This document shows, piece by piece, positions 7,469-13,824 of a stretch of DNA of 16,976 nucleotides. The position numbers and the translations under genes are program-made. The stretch covers positions 1 through 16,976 of the forward strand of contig JAFWQM010000044.1 in NCBI GenBank assembly GCA_017509065.1. Direction: 5' to 3'. The notes under the pieces are model-generated. The model ran no database searches, had not been told where the DNA came from, and worked only from the letters and a program-made list of their open reading frames with translations. Position 1 is the stretch's first letter. Every line of letters begins with the position of its first letter. The stretch comes from Clostridia bacterium. Its GTDB lineage: Bacteria > Bacillota_A > Clostridia > Christensenellales > Aristaeellaceae.

Positions 7469-8356
7469 TCATCGGCTTGTCTCATAAATCACAGTGGGTA
7501 CCCCATTGCTGTCTTTTTCGACAGCAGCAGGGAAATAGTACTCATTCCCTTCCGGGTCGGAAAGGATGATACCGGCAGGCTTATTCGTGTCCCGAATGCT
7601 GACGGTGATCGTGCTGCTGATAACTTCATGGCCGACATACAGCGAAACCGTGCCGTTTTCCGGATCCTCCAGACGCACGGTCCACGCTTCCGTAACGGGG
7701 TATTTTTCCGCATCCAGTCCGAAGGAAACCGCAGACGTGATTCTGCCGATCCCACCGCGGAACTGGAAAACCAGGCATGCGATCAGCACCAGCGCTGCGA
7801 TTCCAGCCGCGACGAGCCGGGGATTTCGTTTGTGCAGAATGGCAAGAATCAGCACCGGTACCGCGCCGAAGCAGAACAGCGTGGATATCAGGAATTTGGG
7901 CGGCGCAACGAGCAGATCCCGCAGGTAGCCGCTGCCGATAAAGATCAGCATGGCGGTCGCCACGGACAGGATTACTGCCGCGATCCAGTCGTCCCGCTTG
8001 ATGAACCATGCAATGAATGCCCCGGGAAAGGTGGCGAGCGTCCAGTAAAACCAGTACCGATAGTACCCGAACAGCCCCCATCCCAACCTGGTGAAGGGCA
8101 CCTGGATCAGATAGACCAGAGGCTGGGAGATCAGGAAATAGACAAAGGTCTTGCCGGCTGCGTCCAGCGGCTTTTCGCAGTTTACGATCACGATGATCGC
8201 CAGCACGATCCATGCCTCAAAGGTCACGGCAATCTGGCGGAAAGAATTGCCCTCCGGCACCCAAATAGCGATCAAACCGGTGACGATCCCGGAAATCACC
8301 GCGAAAAGGATCAGCCGAAGCCACGTCATTTTGATCCCGCCGAAAATTTTGTTCAT
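7469..8356 (-). CDS. Seven-helix membrane protein with extracellular beta-rich tail, unknown function
   Basis: 295-residue protein with no function recognised. About seven hydrophobic helices are visible (roughly 12-32, 41-60, 68-86, 102-120, 124-143, 154-173, 180-197), with the aromatic segment 'LFGYYRYWFYWTLATFPGAF' between the third and fourth. Residues 200-295 are soluble, with alternating strands ('TVRLEDPENGTVSLYVGHEV', 'ITVSIRDTNKPAGI', 'EGNEYYFP') and should face outward if the N-terminus is inside. A ribosome binding site AAAGGAG lies 13 bases before ATG 8356; ATG 8329 ('MTWLRL') is a possible alternative start. It ends 35 bases before the TlpA-like gene, so the two are likely one unit and may act together at the cell surface; a role in supplying reductant is conceivable but there is no CcdA-like cysteine pair in the helices. 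Confidence 0.75.
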   Translation of the reverse strand: MNKIFGGIKMTWLRLILFAVISGIVTGLIAIWVPEGNSFRQIAVTFEAWIVLAIIVIVNCEKPLDAAGKTFVYFLISQPLVYLIQVPFTRLGWGLFGYYRYWFYWTLATFPGAFIAWFIKRDDWIAAVILSVATAMLIFIGSGYLRDLLVAPPKFLISTLFCFGAVPVLILAILHKRNPRLVAAGIAALVLIACLVFQFRGGIGRITSAVSFGLDAEKYPVTEAWTVRLEDPENGTVSLYVGHEVISSTITVSIRDTNKPAGIILSDPEGNEYYFPAAVEKDSNGVPTVIYETSR

Positions 8357-8363
8357 TCTTGCT

Positions 8364-8648
8364 TTAAGCTCCTTTGGGCTGTGATACTGCTTTCAGGAAA
8401 ACCGTACAGATGCTCGCCGTAAGCAGGCTGGTGTTCAGCGTGCCGAAACAGACATCCGACAGGAAATGATTGGTCATACGCGAACCTCTGGGCGCTTGAT
8501 ATCCGCCAGCGATGCGTAAGATCCGCCTCCTCAGCGCGGCACAGGATGGTTTTCCCGTTGCCAGATAGCCGTCGCTTATCAGCATGGTCTCTTTTCTCGT
8601 ATCGGTGATGGTGCTCCCGCAGATGGCCTGGTCGAATTATCCCGACAT
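8364..8648 (-). pseudogene. Possible decayed small gene with stop at codon 4
   Basis: A frame of 95 codons starts with ATG 8648 behind a good GGAGGA site but meets TAA at codon 4 (ATG TCG GGA TAA); it is then open to TAA at 8364, eight bases before the membrane protein start, whose ribosome binding site it overlaps. The product after the stop reads 'FDQAICGSTITDTRKETML...' and ends with a moderately hydrophobic stretch. An internal ATG at 8585 has only a weak ribosome binding site. The frame, spacing and promoter suggest a gene inactivated by one base change, but no family was recognised, so this could be chance. Confidence 0.3.
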
Positions 8649-8661
8649 CGTGTCCTCCGTT

Positions 8662-8690
8662 ATTGTAACGCATCAACAAGCCTGTTTCAA
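8662..8690 (-). promoter_or_regulatory. Candidate promoter of the reverse-strand membrane protein/TlpA unit
   Basis: On the reverse strand TTGAAA (8690-8685), a 17-base spacer and TACAAT (8667-8662). Transcription would begin near 8655, inside the GGAGGA site of the decayed small frame, which makes efficient translation of that frame doubtful but leaves a leader of about 300 bases for the membrane protein. Confidence 0.4.
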
Positions 8691-8745
8691 GTTGTTTCAT
8701 GTGTGATTTATGAAGGATGAAAAGATATTGAATGGATAGATACAA

Positions 8746-8849
8746 TAAAAAAGATCAAAAGCAAAATCATCTTCTCACCTTCGAAGCAAATTCACACACA
8801 ATTGCCTTGAAAGCGAGGAGCATAGCTTATTATTTCATGAGCCCTCTTT
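8746..8849. other. Short AT-rich spacer, nothing recognised
   Basis: About 100 bases between the candidate promoter region and the recombinase-like tail. No coding frame with a ribosome binding site, no clear terminator hairpin and no RNA gene was seen. Confidence 0.3.
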
Positions 8850-9023
8850 TTATACTTTCACCTCCGTCCCATCCCTGAACGTGAACACCATCTTATTCTC
8901 ACCAACTGTTATATAATCCAAAAGACCGCACCAGAGTTCGGGATTTAATTCTTCCACCCTCCCGTCCTGTTTCTTCAGCAGCCGCATGTAGGAAAACCCG
9001 AAGTACATCGTCTCTCCGTTCAT
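8850..9023 (-). pseudogene. 57-residue ORF resembling the C-terminal tail of a serine recombinase
   Basis: A 57-codon frame (ATG 9023 to TAA 8850) whose second half, 'QDGRVEELNPELWCGLLDYI' followed by 'TVGENKMVFTFRDGTEVKV', looks like the last residues of large serine site-specific recombinases of Clostridia. Those often end with an 'LW..L.D.+TV' segment and a final 'FRDGTE+.V' strand. The resolvase catalytic domain and zinc-ribbon/coiled-coil regions are absent. Unexpectedly for a pure remnant, GAAAGGA lies 9 bases before the ATG, so a small protein may still be made. It lies 51 bases downstream of the broken hydrolase on the same strand. Most likely the residue of a departed mobile element; the family assignment comes from pattern memory and not an alignment. 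Confidence 0.5.
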
Positions 9024-9073
9024 TTTGATTATCCTTTCAAATCAATTTGCGTGAGCGTAGAATATCCGCTTAA

Positions 9074-10173
9074 TTATGGGTTCAATTCCTGGAGCAGCTT
9101 TATGCCAAGTACTGTCGCCGGAATACGGTCGTTCGGTGACAGATTTGACAGGATCACGACAGCCGTTTCTGTTTCCGGGCTGAATCCAAGATAGCTGTTG
9201 TAATGACCCGTACCGCCGTTGTGCCAGATGATTCCGTTCTCATTGTCAATGATCCAGCCCATGCCGATCTCATCCAGGTGGATTCCCATCATCTGATAGC
9301 TTTCCGATGACGCATTGATGACCTTCAAACTCTGATGGCACTGCGCAAAAGGCGAATCCGCATCCAACTGCATCTGCGTGTAGCGGAGCATGTCATCGAT
9401 ATTTGACGTTACTGCCCCGGCGGACAGGTAAGCGTCGTTTTCCTGCCAATCCCAGTAATTGCCCAAATCTCCGTCATGTTCGGAGATTTTTGTCGCAGTC
9501 ATGCCGAGATCTTCCTGAACGTATTTATTCAACAGCACGGAATAATCCTGATCATAGACTGCTTCCAGCACCAGTCCCAGCACCGCATAGCCGAAGTTGG
9601 AATAGGTGAAGCCGTAGCTTTCACGGTTCATGTCAAGACCTTTGGCTTTTGTGAGCACCATATCCCTGCTGATTCCGCAGAAACTGTTCCTTCCAGCAAA
9701 GAAGCTGCCGATCATCGGGATTTCAAAATAATACGCGCTGTATCCGGAAGTATGTGTCAGCAATTCCGTAATCGTTGGATAGTTTTTCCTTCCGGCATGG
9801 ACAGATACACATTGATGGTATCATCGAGTCTGATTCGGCCTTCTTTGACCGCTTTACTGATCATGGAAGCGGTGATGGTCTTGGTTAGAGAACCGATTTC
9901 ATAGACATGCTTTTCCTCCGGAAGGATCTGTCCGTTCTCACCGTAGACAGTGAAAGAAGTTTGCCCGTCTTTAATGATTCCGACTGTGATCCTTGCGTCC
10001 GGTTTGCCTTGTGTTGTGTATTTCAGCGCATCCATAAAGGTCAGGCCGGGAATCTTTCCCATCTGTGCCTTCCCGTAAATCATCAGTCCGCCGAGTACCA
10101 GTGCCGCGCACAGCACAACCGACGCCATGATCAGAATGACCCTATTCTTCTGTCTTTTCCCTGCTTTTTTCAT
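9074..10173 (-). pseudogene. Membrane-anchored beta-lactamase-fold serine hydrolase, frameshifted
   Basis: Two overlapping frames join into one class-C beta-lactamase/PBP4*-like protein of about 366 residues. The first part (from 10173) has a basic N-terminus and one membrane anchor (about 12-33), then the catalytic SxxK motif as 'EIGSLTKT' (Ser 95, Lys 98) and 'MPEGK'. The second part (to 9074) continues with 'LLTHTSGYSAYYF', the YxN-type 'FTYSNFGYAVLG' and the 'HNGGTGHYNSYLG' motif. The frames meet at an A5 run (T5 at 9783-9787 on the forward strand); one extra A would give 'PEGKNYPTITELLTHTSGY', the continuous family sequence. The combined span of 1,100 bases is exactly one short of a multiple of three. 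All catalytic motifs are otherwise intact, so a sequencing error, a recent mutation or slip-strand variation are all possible. Such proteins act outside the cell on peptidoglycan peptides, D-amino-acid esters or beta-lactams. Confidence 0.85.
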
Positions 10174-10222
10174 ATCGCTTATCTGTTCCTTTGTCTTACG
10201 CTATAATGCAGAATTTCAAAAG

Positions 10223-10603
10223 TTACAGCACGTGATAATAAGGGCAAATGTTTTCATAGTGTCCATCCTTCATCCGGAATCCTCCGGGGATTGTTCCAAG
10301 CTGAACGAAGCCCAGCCGCTGATACAGATGCCGGGCATGGGTATTGCTCTCAACAACGGCATTGAACTGGAGTACACGGAAGCCAAGATCCTTTGCGACC
10401 TTCAAGCAGTTCAGCACCATTTTTTCACCAATATGCTGTCCCCGGCATGCGGATGATACCGCATAACTGGCATTGCATATATGTCCGCAGCGTCCAACGT
10501 TGTTAGGATGCAGGATATATAATCCGACAATCTTACCGTCAATCTCCGCCACGCCGGTATAGCTCTGGGAGCCAAAGAAGTTTTCGCCGGTTTCTTTCGT
10601 CAG
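10223..10603 (-). pseudogene. GNAT-family N-acetyltransferase lacking its N-terminal part
   Basis: About 127 codons of acetyltransferase-like sequence. They contain the acetyl-CoA-binding region ('SSACRGQHIGEKMVLNCLKV', with the R-G-Q-x-x-G pyrophosphate loop), the following strand 'VLQFNAVVESN' and the C-terminal 'HARHLYQRLGFVQLGTIPG' typical of the fold. Homology-like sequence continues upstream of the first usable start (GTG 10552) through 'LTKETGENFFGSQSYTGVA' to about 10603, then a stop appears at 10610. Normal members are roughly 160-170 residues, so the first strand and helix pair are missing. The break coincides with the end of the 26-residue ORF, which suggests a recombination or insertion junction here. 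It ends 50 bases before the broken hydrolase. Acetyl-acceptor unknown; activity unlikely without the N-terminal part. Confidence 0.75.
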
Positions 10604-10680
10604 GCATTCTTACGGTTGAGGCGTTCTTCCCTGTAGAAGTCCTGCTGATAGAGAATCCTCTGGACTTTCCGGTTTCGCAT
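10600..10680 (-). CDS. Tiny basic ORF (26 residues), unknown
   Basis: 26 codons from ATG 10680 to TGA 10600, preceded by a very strong AGAGGAGGAAG ribosome binding site. The product is basic and helical in character, with 'VQRILYQQDFYREERL' and a final 'NRKNA'. It follows the 64-residue ORF by 73 bases on the same strand and overlaps the truncated acetyltransferase sequence by a few bases in another frame. The ribosome binding site is the main argument that it is translated. It may be a complete small protein of the mobile module, or the first 26 codons of a longer gene cut at the junction. No family recognised. Confidence 0.45.
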   Translation of the reverse strand: MRNRKVQRILYQQDFYREERLNRKNA

Positions 10681-10753
10681 TGTCTTCCTCCTCTGCTAAT
10701 GGGGTGAAATGGTTAGACTTCCCCGATCTCTATTACGCCAACATACAGATGTC
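10681..10753. other. Spacer between the two tiny ORFs
   Basis: Holds the AGAGGAGGAAG ribosome binding site of the 26-residue ORF (reverse strand, about 10684-10694); nothing else was seen. Confidence 0.35.
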
Positions 10754-10948
10754 TCACTGTGAAATGGCGACCGTTGGTTTCCTGGGCGGGGTGCTGGGTT
10801 TCGACTCCTTTCTTTTCTCACGTTCGATGTTCAGGAGGGCTTGGTATGCGGTAAAGTCGTTGTATCCTTCAGCGTTCTGCCAGGGGTGGTGCTTTTCTTG
10901 GCATTTCTTATTGCGGCGGTTTTCCCGCTGCTTCTCGCGGTTCTTCAT
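10754..10948 (-). CDS. Small highly basic protein (64 residues) of the mobile module, unknown
   Basis: 64 codons from ATG 10948 to a stop at 10754, with an AAAGGAG ribosome binding site 10 bases before the start. The first 20 residues are dominated by Lys, Arg, Asn and Gln ('NREKQRENRRNKKCQEKHH'), followed by 'PWQNAEGYNDFTAYQALLNI', which has a conserved-looking, folded character, and a Pro/Lys/Ser-rich tail. It lies 58 bases after the sigma-like gene on the same strand and is probably co-transcribed with it. The composition suggests nucleic-acid contact, but no family or function is recognised. The frame is the only one here with both a ribosome binding site and protein-like sequence. Confidence 0.55.
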   Translation of the reverse strand: MKNREKQRENRRNKKCQEKHHPWQNAEGYNDFTAYQALLNIEREKRKESKPSTPPRKPTVAISQ

Positions 10949-11006
10949 CTGGGGTGGTCTCCTTTCTTGAGGGCTTCGGTTTTTGCCCTTTCACCTAAAA
11001 ACCCGT

Positions 11007-11684
11007 TTATAGATGATTTAGGAAGTCAGAATTCAAAACTTTTTTGATTTTTTTGAAAACCTCAATTGCGCCTTCGATTCGATAACTAACAGCCCTAGTA
11101 CTAATTCCCAACTGCTCTGCAATTTGGGTTCTTGATAGCTTTTTCCAGAAATGAAGGTAAATGACTTCCTGCTGTTCCTTTGAGAGTAAGGGCCACCCGC
11201 GCCGGATCAGATCCATTTCGTCTCTACGGGTCTCTTTCTCCACAATCTGATCCAGGATGTCCGGTACTGCCTGATCCCTCTGCTGGTTCAGGATTTCGGA
11301 ATCCGTGGCGTCTTCCCGTGCGCGAACCCTGCGCTTTTCCTGATTCCTCTTGAGCTGCCACAGGGCGTTCAGGCCGAGGCCGTCCAGAAAGGGCTTGTCA
11401 ATGTAGGTTTCTTCGGAGCGCTTTTCGTAATGACCATCCTCGTCCGTCTCCACATACACCTTGCTGAATCCGTCCACCCGCAGCACGGTCGCCATGCCGA
11501 GGCTCTTATAGTAGTAGAAACCATTTTTGAAGATGATCAGGAGGCCGCCGTATGCGAGGCGGGTGGAGTAGAACACGGCTTTGCTCTTGGCGTTGGCCTT
11601 GAGCCATTCTTTGGTGGGGATGGGCTTGCCCTGGGTGGAGGGGAGAAGGGTACGAAGCTGCCGGAGGGTCATAGTGTTTTTCAT
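11007..11684 (-). CDS. Sigma-70 region-4-like transcription regulator of a mobile element
   Basis: 225-residue protein. Start ATG 11684 is chosen because AAAGGA lies 8 bases upstream; the frame extends 40 codons further but that part is Cys/Gly/Arg-rich and not protein-like. Residues about 165-213 form a sigma region 4 helix-turn-helix: 'LLSKEQQEVIYLHFWKKLSR' then 'TQIAEQLGISTRAVSYRIEGAIEVFKKI'. Region 2, which contacts the -10 box, is absent. Instead residues 1-110 ('LRQLRTLLPSTQGKPIPTKE', 'SKAVFYSTRLAYGGLLIIFK', 'TVLRVDGFSKVYVE') form another domain of a kind seen before region-4-like proteins in clostridial conjugative elements and prophages, recalled from memory. A charged helical linker (110-155) joins the two. 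It probably activates genes of the element, as a partial sigma factor or a DNA-binding activator. Two tiny basic ORFs follow on the same strand. Confidence 0.7.
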   Translation of the reverse strand: MKNTMTLRQLRTLLPSTQGKPIPTKEWLKANAKSKAVFYSTRLAYGGLLIIFKNGFYYYKSLGMATVLRVDGFSKVYVETDEDGHYEKRSEETYIDKPFLDGLGLNALWQLKRNQEKRRVRAREDATDSEILNQQRDQAVPDILDQIVEKETRRDEMDLIRRGWPLLSKEQQEVIYLHFWKKLSRTQIAEQLGISTRAVSYRIEGAIEVFKKIKKVLNSDFLNHL

Positions 11685-12375
11685 CTTGCGTTTCCTTTCT
11701 TCCGGAAACGCACATCGGCGGTGACCGCCCCTCCCGCAGCCGCCAACAGAAAAAGCCGACAATGTGCATACGGTAGAAAGGCGGATTTCCAGCAGCCTCA
11801 CCATCAGCGTTGTTCAGGCTGATTGTGTTGGTGCTGTGGAATCCACCGCCGTATGCGCATTGCCGGCGTTGAATTATTTTGTTGTCATCCCCGTCGGGAT
11901 GCCGCCCTGTGTGTATTTTGTCCATCTGGACGGATAGATGGTGTTCGGCGCGCTGGTCGTGCTGTTCCGGTTCTCTGGCCGGAGGAGGGGATCACCTCTC
12001 TTTCCATTCATAATGGGGACAGCCGGGGCTTTATTTTTCCCTCTATAAAGAAGAGATGCAATTTTCGTCATTTCTTGCATCGGCGAGGAAGAAAATTTTT
12101 CATCACCGGGAGCGGCCTCTTGGGTCTGCCCCTGATGACGGGTCGTCGTGCCTTTGCTGTCAACGATAAAATTGTAGCCGATTCTAAAACCAAAATCTTC
12201 TACATAGGATAGTCATTTCATATACAAAAGTTAGGTATTTTTTATACAAGGATATATTCTTCATAACGCAAATATTCCAGATAATGGTAACGCCTTGGCG
12301 ATAAGGAGTCTTTTTTCTCCATTTCTTATACAAAAACACATTGATTGATTCAGTTTCTACTATTTCGGTTATGTT
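11685..12375. other. Long intergenic control region upstream of the divergent sigma-like and orphan genes
   Basis: Nearly 700 bases without a supported gene. The left half is GC-rich and has short hairpins (for example CATCCC/GGGATG near 11888-11903); the right half, from about 12210, is very AT-rich. Reverse-strand frames of 68 and 139 codons and a forward frame of 129 codons exist but none has a ribosome binding site. The sequence TATACAA recurs three times in the AT-rich part (near 12222, 12243 and 12328), and a small CGCC/GGCG hairpin lies near 12292. The promoter for the sigma-like gene should be here but was not identified. A small RNA or an origin-type element cannot be excluded. Confidence 0.4.
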
Positions 12376-12441
12376 TTCTCCATTTTATCTCCATACGTTC
12401 TCCAATCATTATACTTTTTTTATCCATTCTTTCTCCAAACT
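12376..12441 (+). repeat. 11-bp-phased direct repeats (TTCTCCA) upstream of the orphan gene promoter
   Basis: Consecutive 11-base units beginning at 12376, 12387, 12398, 12409, 12420 and 12431 read TTCTCCA, ATCTCCA, TTCTCCA, TTATACT, TTATCCA and TTCTCCA in their first seven bases. Five of six match T/A-T-C/A-T-C-C-A, each exactly one helical turn from the next, and the array ends where the -35 box begins. A further TTCTCCA lies at 12315, out of phase by half a turn. Arrays spaced at 11 bases are typical of sites for OmpR/PhoB-type regulators, which bind head to tail on one face of DNA; iterons of replication origins can look similar. Confidence 0.7.
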
Positions 12442-12442
12442 A

Positions 12443-12472
12443 TTCACAATCCGTTTTTTTGCCGTATATAAT
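12443..12472 (+). promoter_or_regulatory. Candidate sigma-A promoter of the orphan 398-residue gene
   Basis: TTCACA (12443-12448), an 18-base spacer and a perfect TATAAT (12467-12472). The -35 box is one base off consensus and abuts the 11-bp repeat array, an arrangement expected for an activated promoter. The start of transcription would be near 12479, and an AAGGAG site follows at 12487-12492. Confidence 0.65.
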
Positions 12473-12592
12473 TGAGAAAACTGAGCAAGGAGCAGATGCA
12501 AAGTGCCGCAAGCAAAGTTTTCCTTTTCTTTTCCAATTTTTTACTCGATCGTTTTCCGTGATAACTCGTTCCTTAAAAGTCAGGGCGATATC

Positions 12593-13789
12593 ATGAACAT
12601 TCTTCTATTTGGTCATCCCTTGACAAGTTCTCATTCCGGAGAGACAACTATTTCTGTCCAAACTTCAAATCATTATACTTTAGGGCGCAGACCCATCCCT
12701 GATTCTTATCGAGTTGCTATATTTGAGTTGCCCACAGAAACGGTAGCTGACCGGATTCGGCAGTGCCACATTAAGAATCCGCAAGCAGCCGCGAATGGCA
12801 TTATGTCGTTGATTCAAAGCGCAGATGTTTCATTTTCCAAGCAAAAAGCTGAAAGAATGCTTGATTGGTATCGTACCGAAGATGAAGAAACATTCCTTGC
12901 AAAGGCACTGATTTCATCGATGGAGTGTGAATATTCTTGCGATGATCCCTTAGACCAAGATGCCATTGCCATCTTAGCATCATACCGAAATCCAACTCAT
13001 CAACCCACCGTTCCGTCCAAAACTGAAAAAACCGCCCCTGCCGAAGCAGAGACGGAAAGCATAACCGCCGCTATGAAGGCGGATGAGGATATGCCTGAAC
13101 AAGTTCATATCCGCAAACAAAAAAAGTCTCAAGCGCCGCCCCTTGATGAGAATGCGCCACTCCTACACGGAATCTGGGCTGGGGAAACAACCTCTTCTCC
13201 CATGAGCGGCCGCTATTCGGCAAGAGTCCTTAAATATCCGACAGACAGCCAAGAACTGAAAAAGAAGCTACTTTTCATTGAAGGGACGAAAATTGTTCGA
13301 CCCATTGACGAGGATGACGCCCTGGAGCGAGCGAGATGCTTCCGCGACTCTGAAGGCACCTTTATGATAGAGTATGTCGGCCTGTTGCCTGGTTTGTCCG
13401 ATGTTCTTCTCCATCGTATAAATGAAAAACAGGCAACACAGATCATTATCCTTAGTGCTACGAATTCTGATGTCGAATATATACGCGCAAAGGAGATACT
13501 GAAAAGATATATTCGTCATTGCCTTTCAGATGAGGGTGTTTGCCGGGTTACCCTTGCATTTGATGCCAGGATTCCCAAAGGTGAGTATCGTATGAGGGCT
13601 ATTTTTTCGCTGAAGGAAATGACGCCATCACAAAGGCAAGCTTGGCACATTGCTGCTGACTCACCCCCTTCCTCGCTTACACCATATAAGAGTTACAAAG
13701 GCAGGGTTCCACTGGATCTCTTACCATATGACCCAAATGATTATGATGATGAAGAAGAAAAAGAAAAAAGCGCTTCCACCTACGTCTGA
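12593..13789 (+). CDS. Orphan two-domain protein of the mobile module, unknown function
   Basis: 398 residues from ATG 12593. The frame is open further, and GTG 12503 has a better ribosome binding site (AAGGAG, 10 bases away), giving 428 residues; the added 30 residues are Phe/Ser-rich and look like translated AT-rich DNA, so the shorter form is preferred without certainty. Residues about 1-125 are one folded region starting 'MNILLFGHPLTSSHSGETTI'. About 130-195 is a Pro/Glu/Thr/Lys-rich linker. About 205-380 is a second region ('GRYSARVLKYPTDSQELKKK', 'MIEYVGLLPGLSDVLLHRIN', 'VCRVTLAFDARIPKGEYRMR') and the end is strongly acidic (DYDDEEEKEK). No enzyme motif, membrane segment or helix-turn-helix was recognised. 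It converges on the repressor gene and shares a terminator with it. Its own promoter and repeat array suggest regulated, separate expression. Confidence 0.7.
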   Translation: MNILLFGHPLTSSHSGETTISVQTSNHYTLGRRPIPDSYRVAIFELPTETVADRIRQCHIKNPQAAANGIMSLIQSADVSFSKQKAERMLDWYRTEDEETFLAKALISSMECEYSCDDPLDQDAIAILASYRNPTHQPTVPSKTEKTAPAEAETESITAAMKADEDMPEQVHIRKQKKSQAPPLDENAPLLHGIWAGETTSSPMSGRYSARVLKYPTDSQELKKKLLFIEGTKIVRPIDEDDALERARCFRDSEGTFMIEYVGLLPGLSDVLLHRINEKQATQIIILSATNSDVEYIRAKEILKRYIRHCLSDEGVCRVTLAFDARIPKGEYRMRAIFSLKEMTPSQRQAWHIAADSPPSSLTPYKSYKGRVPLDLLPYDPNDYDDEEEKEKSASTYV

Positions 13790-13815
13790 TTATCAGAAGG
13801 CGGAAGCGCCTTTTT
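13764..13815. terminator. Bidirectional terminator between the orphan gene and the repressor
   Basis: GCGCTTCC (13770-13777) pairs with GGAAGCGC (13802-13809), extended inward by CC/GG and capped by a second CTGAT/ATCAG hairpin. Six As precede it (13764-13769) and five Ts follow (13811-13815), so it should stop transcription from both sides. The orphan gene's TGA lies inside the hairpin at 13787-13789, so termination is tightly coupled to the end of translation. Confidence 0.85.
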
Positions 13816-13824
13816 ATTTGCCTT

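Noticed and set aside
7628..8422. 264-codon forward frame opposite the membrane protein
   Set aside because: Arg/Gln/Asp-rich product without ribosome binding site; the reverse frame has seven membrane helices.
10127..10456. 109-codon forward frame across the hydrolase start and acetyltransferase
   Set aside because: Antisense shadow of the acetyltransferase; no ribosome binding site.
11685..11804. 40-codon upstream extension of the sigma-like protein
   Set aside because: The ATG at 11684 has the ribosome binding site; the extension is Cys/Gly/Arg-rich and implausible.
11874..12080. 68-codon reverse frame upstream of the sigma-like gene
   Set aside because: The composition is not impossible, but there is no ribosome binding site at either Met and no family resemblance; left as unannotated control region.
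11823..12212. 129-codon forward frame in the control region
   Set aside because: Cys/Arg-rich composition, no ribosome binding site and no recognisable family.
12090..12480. Possible CRISPR array or tRNA gene in the AT-rich region
   Set aside because: The repeats here are short 11-bp units without unique spacers of constant length, and no cloverleaf was found; the phased-repeat reading fits better.
12496..12561. 21-codon leader ORF before the orphan gene
   Set aside because: The AAGGAG site is only 3 bases from its ATG, too close for good initiation, and the product is unremarkable.
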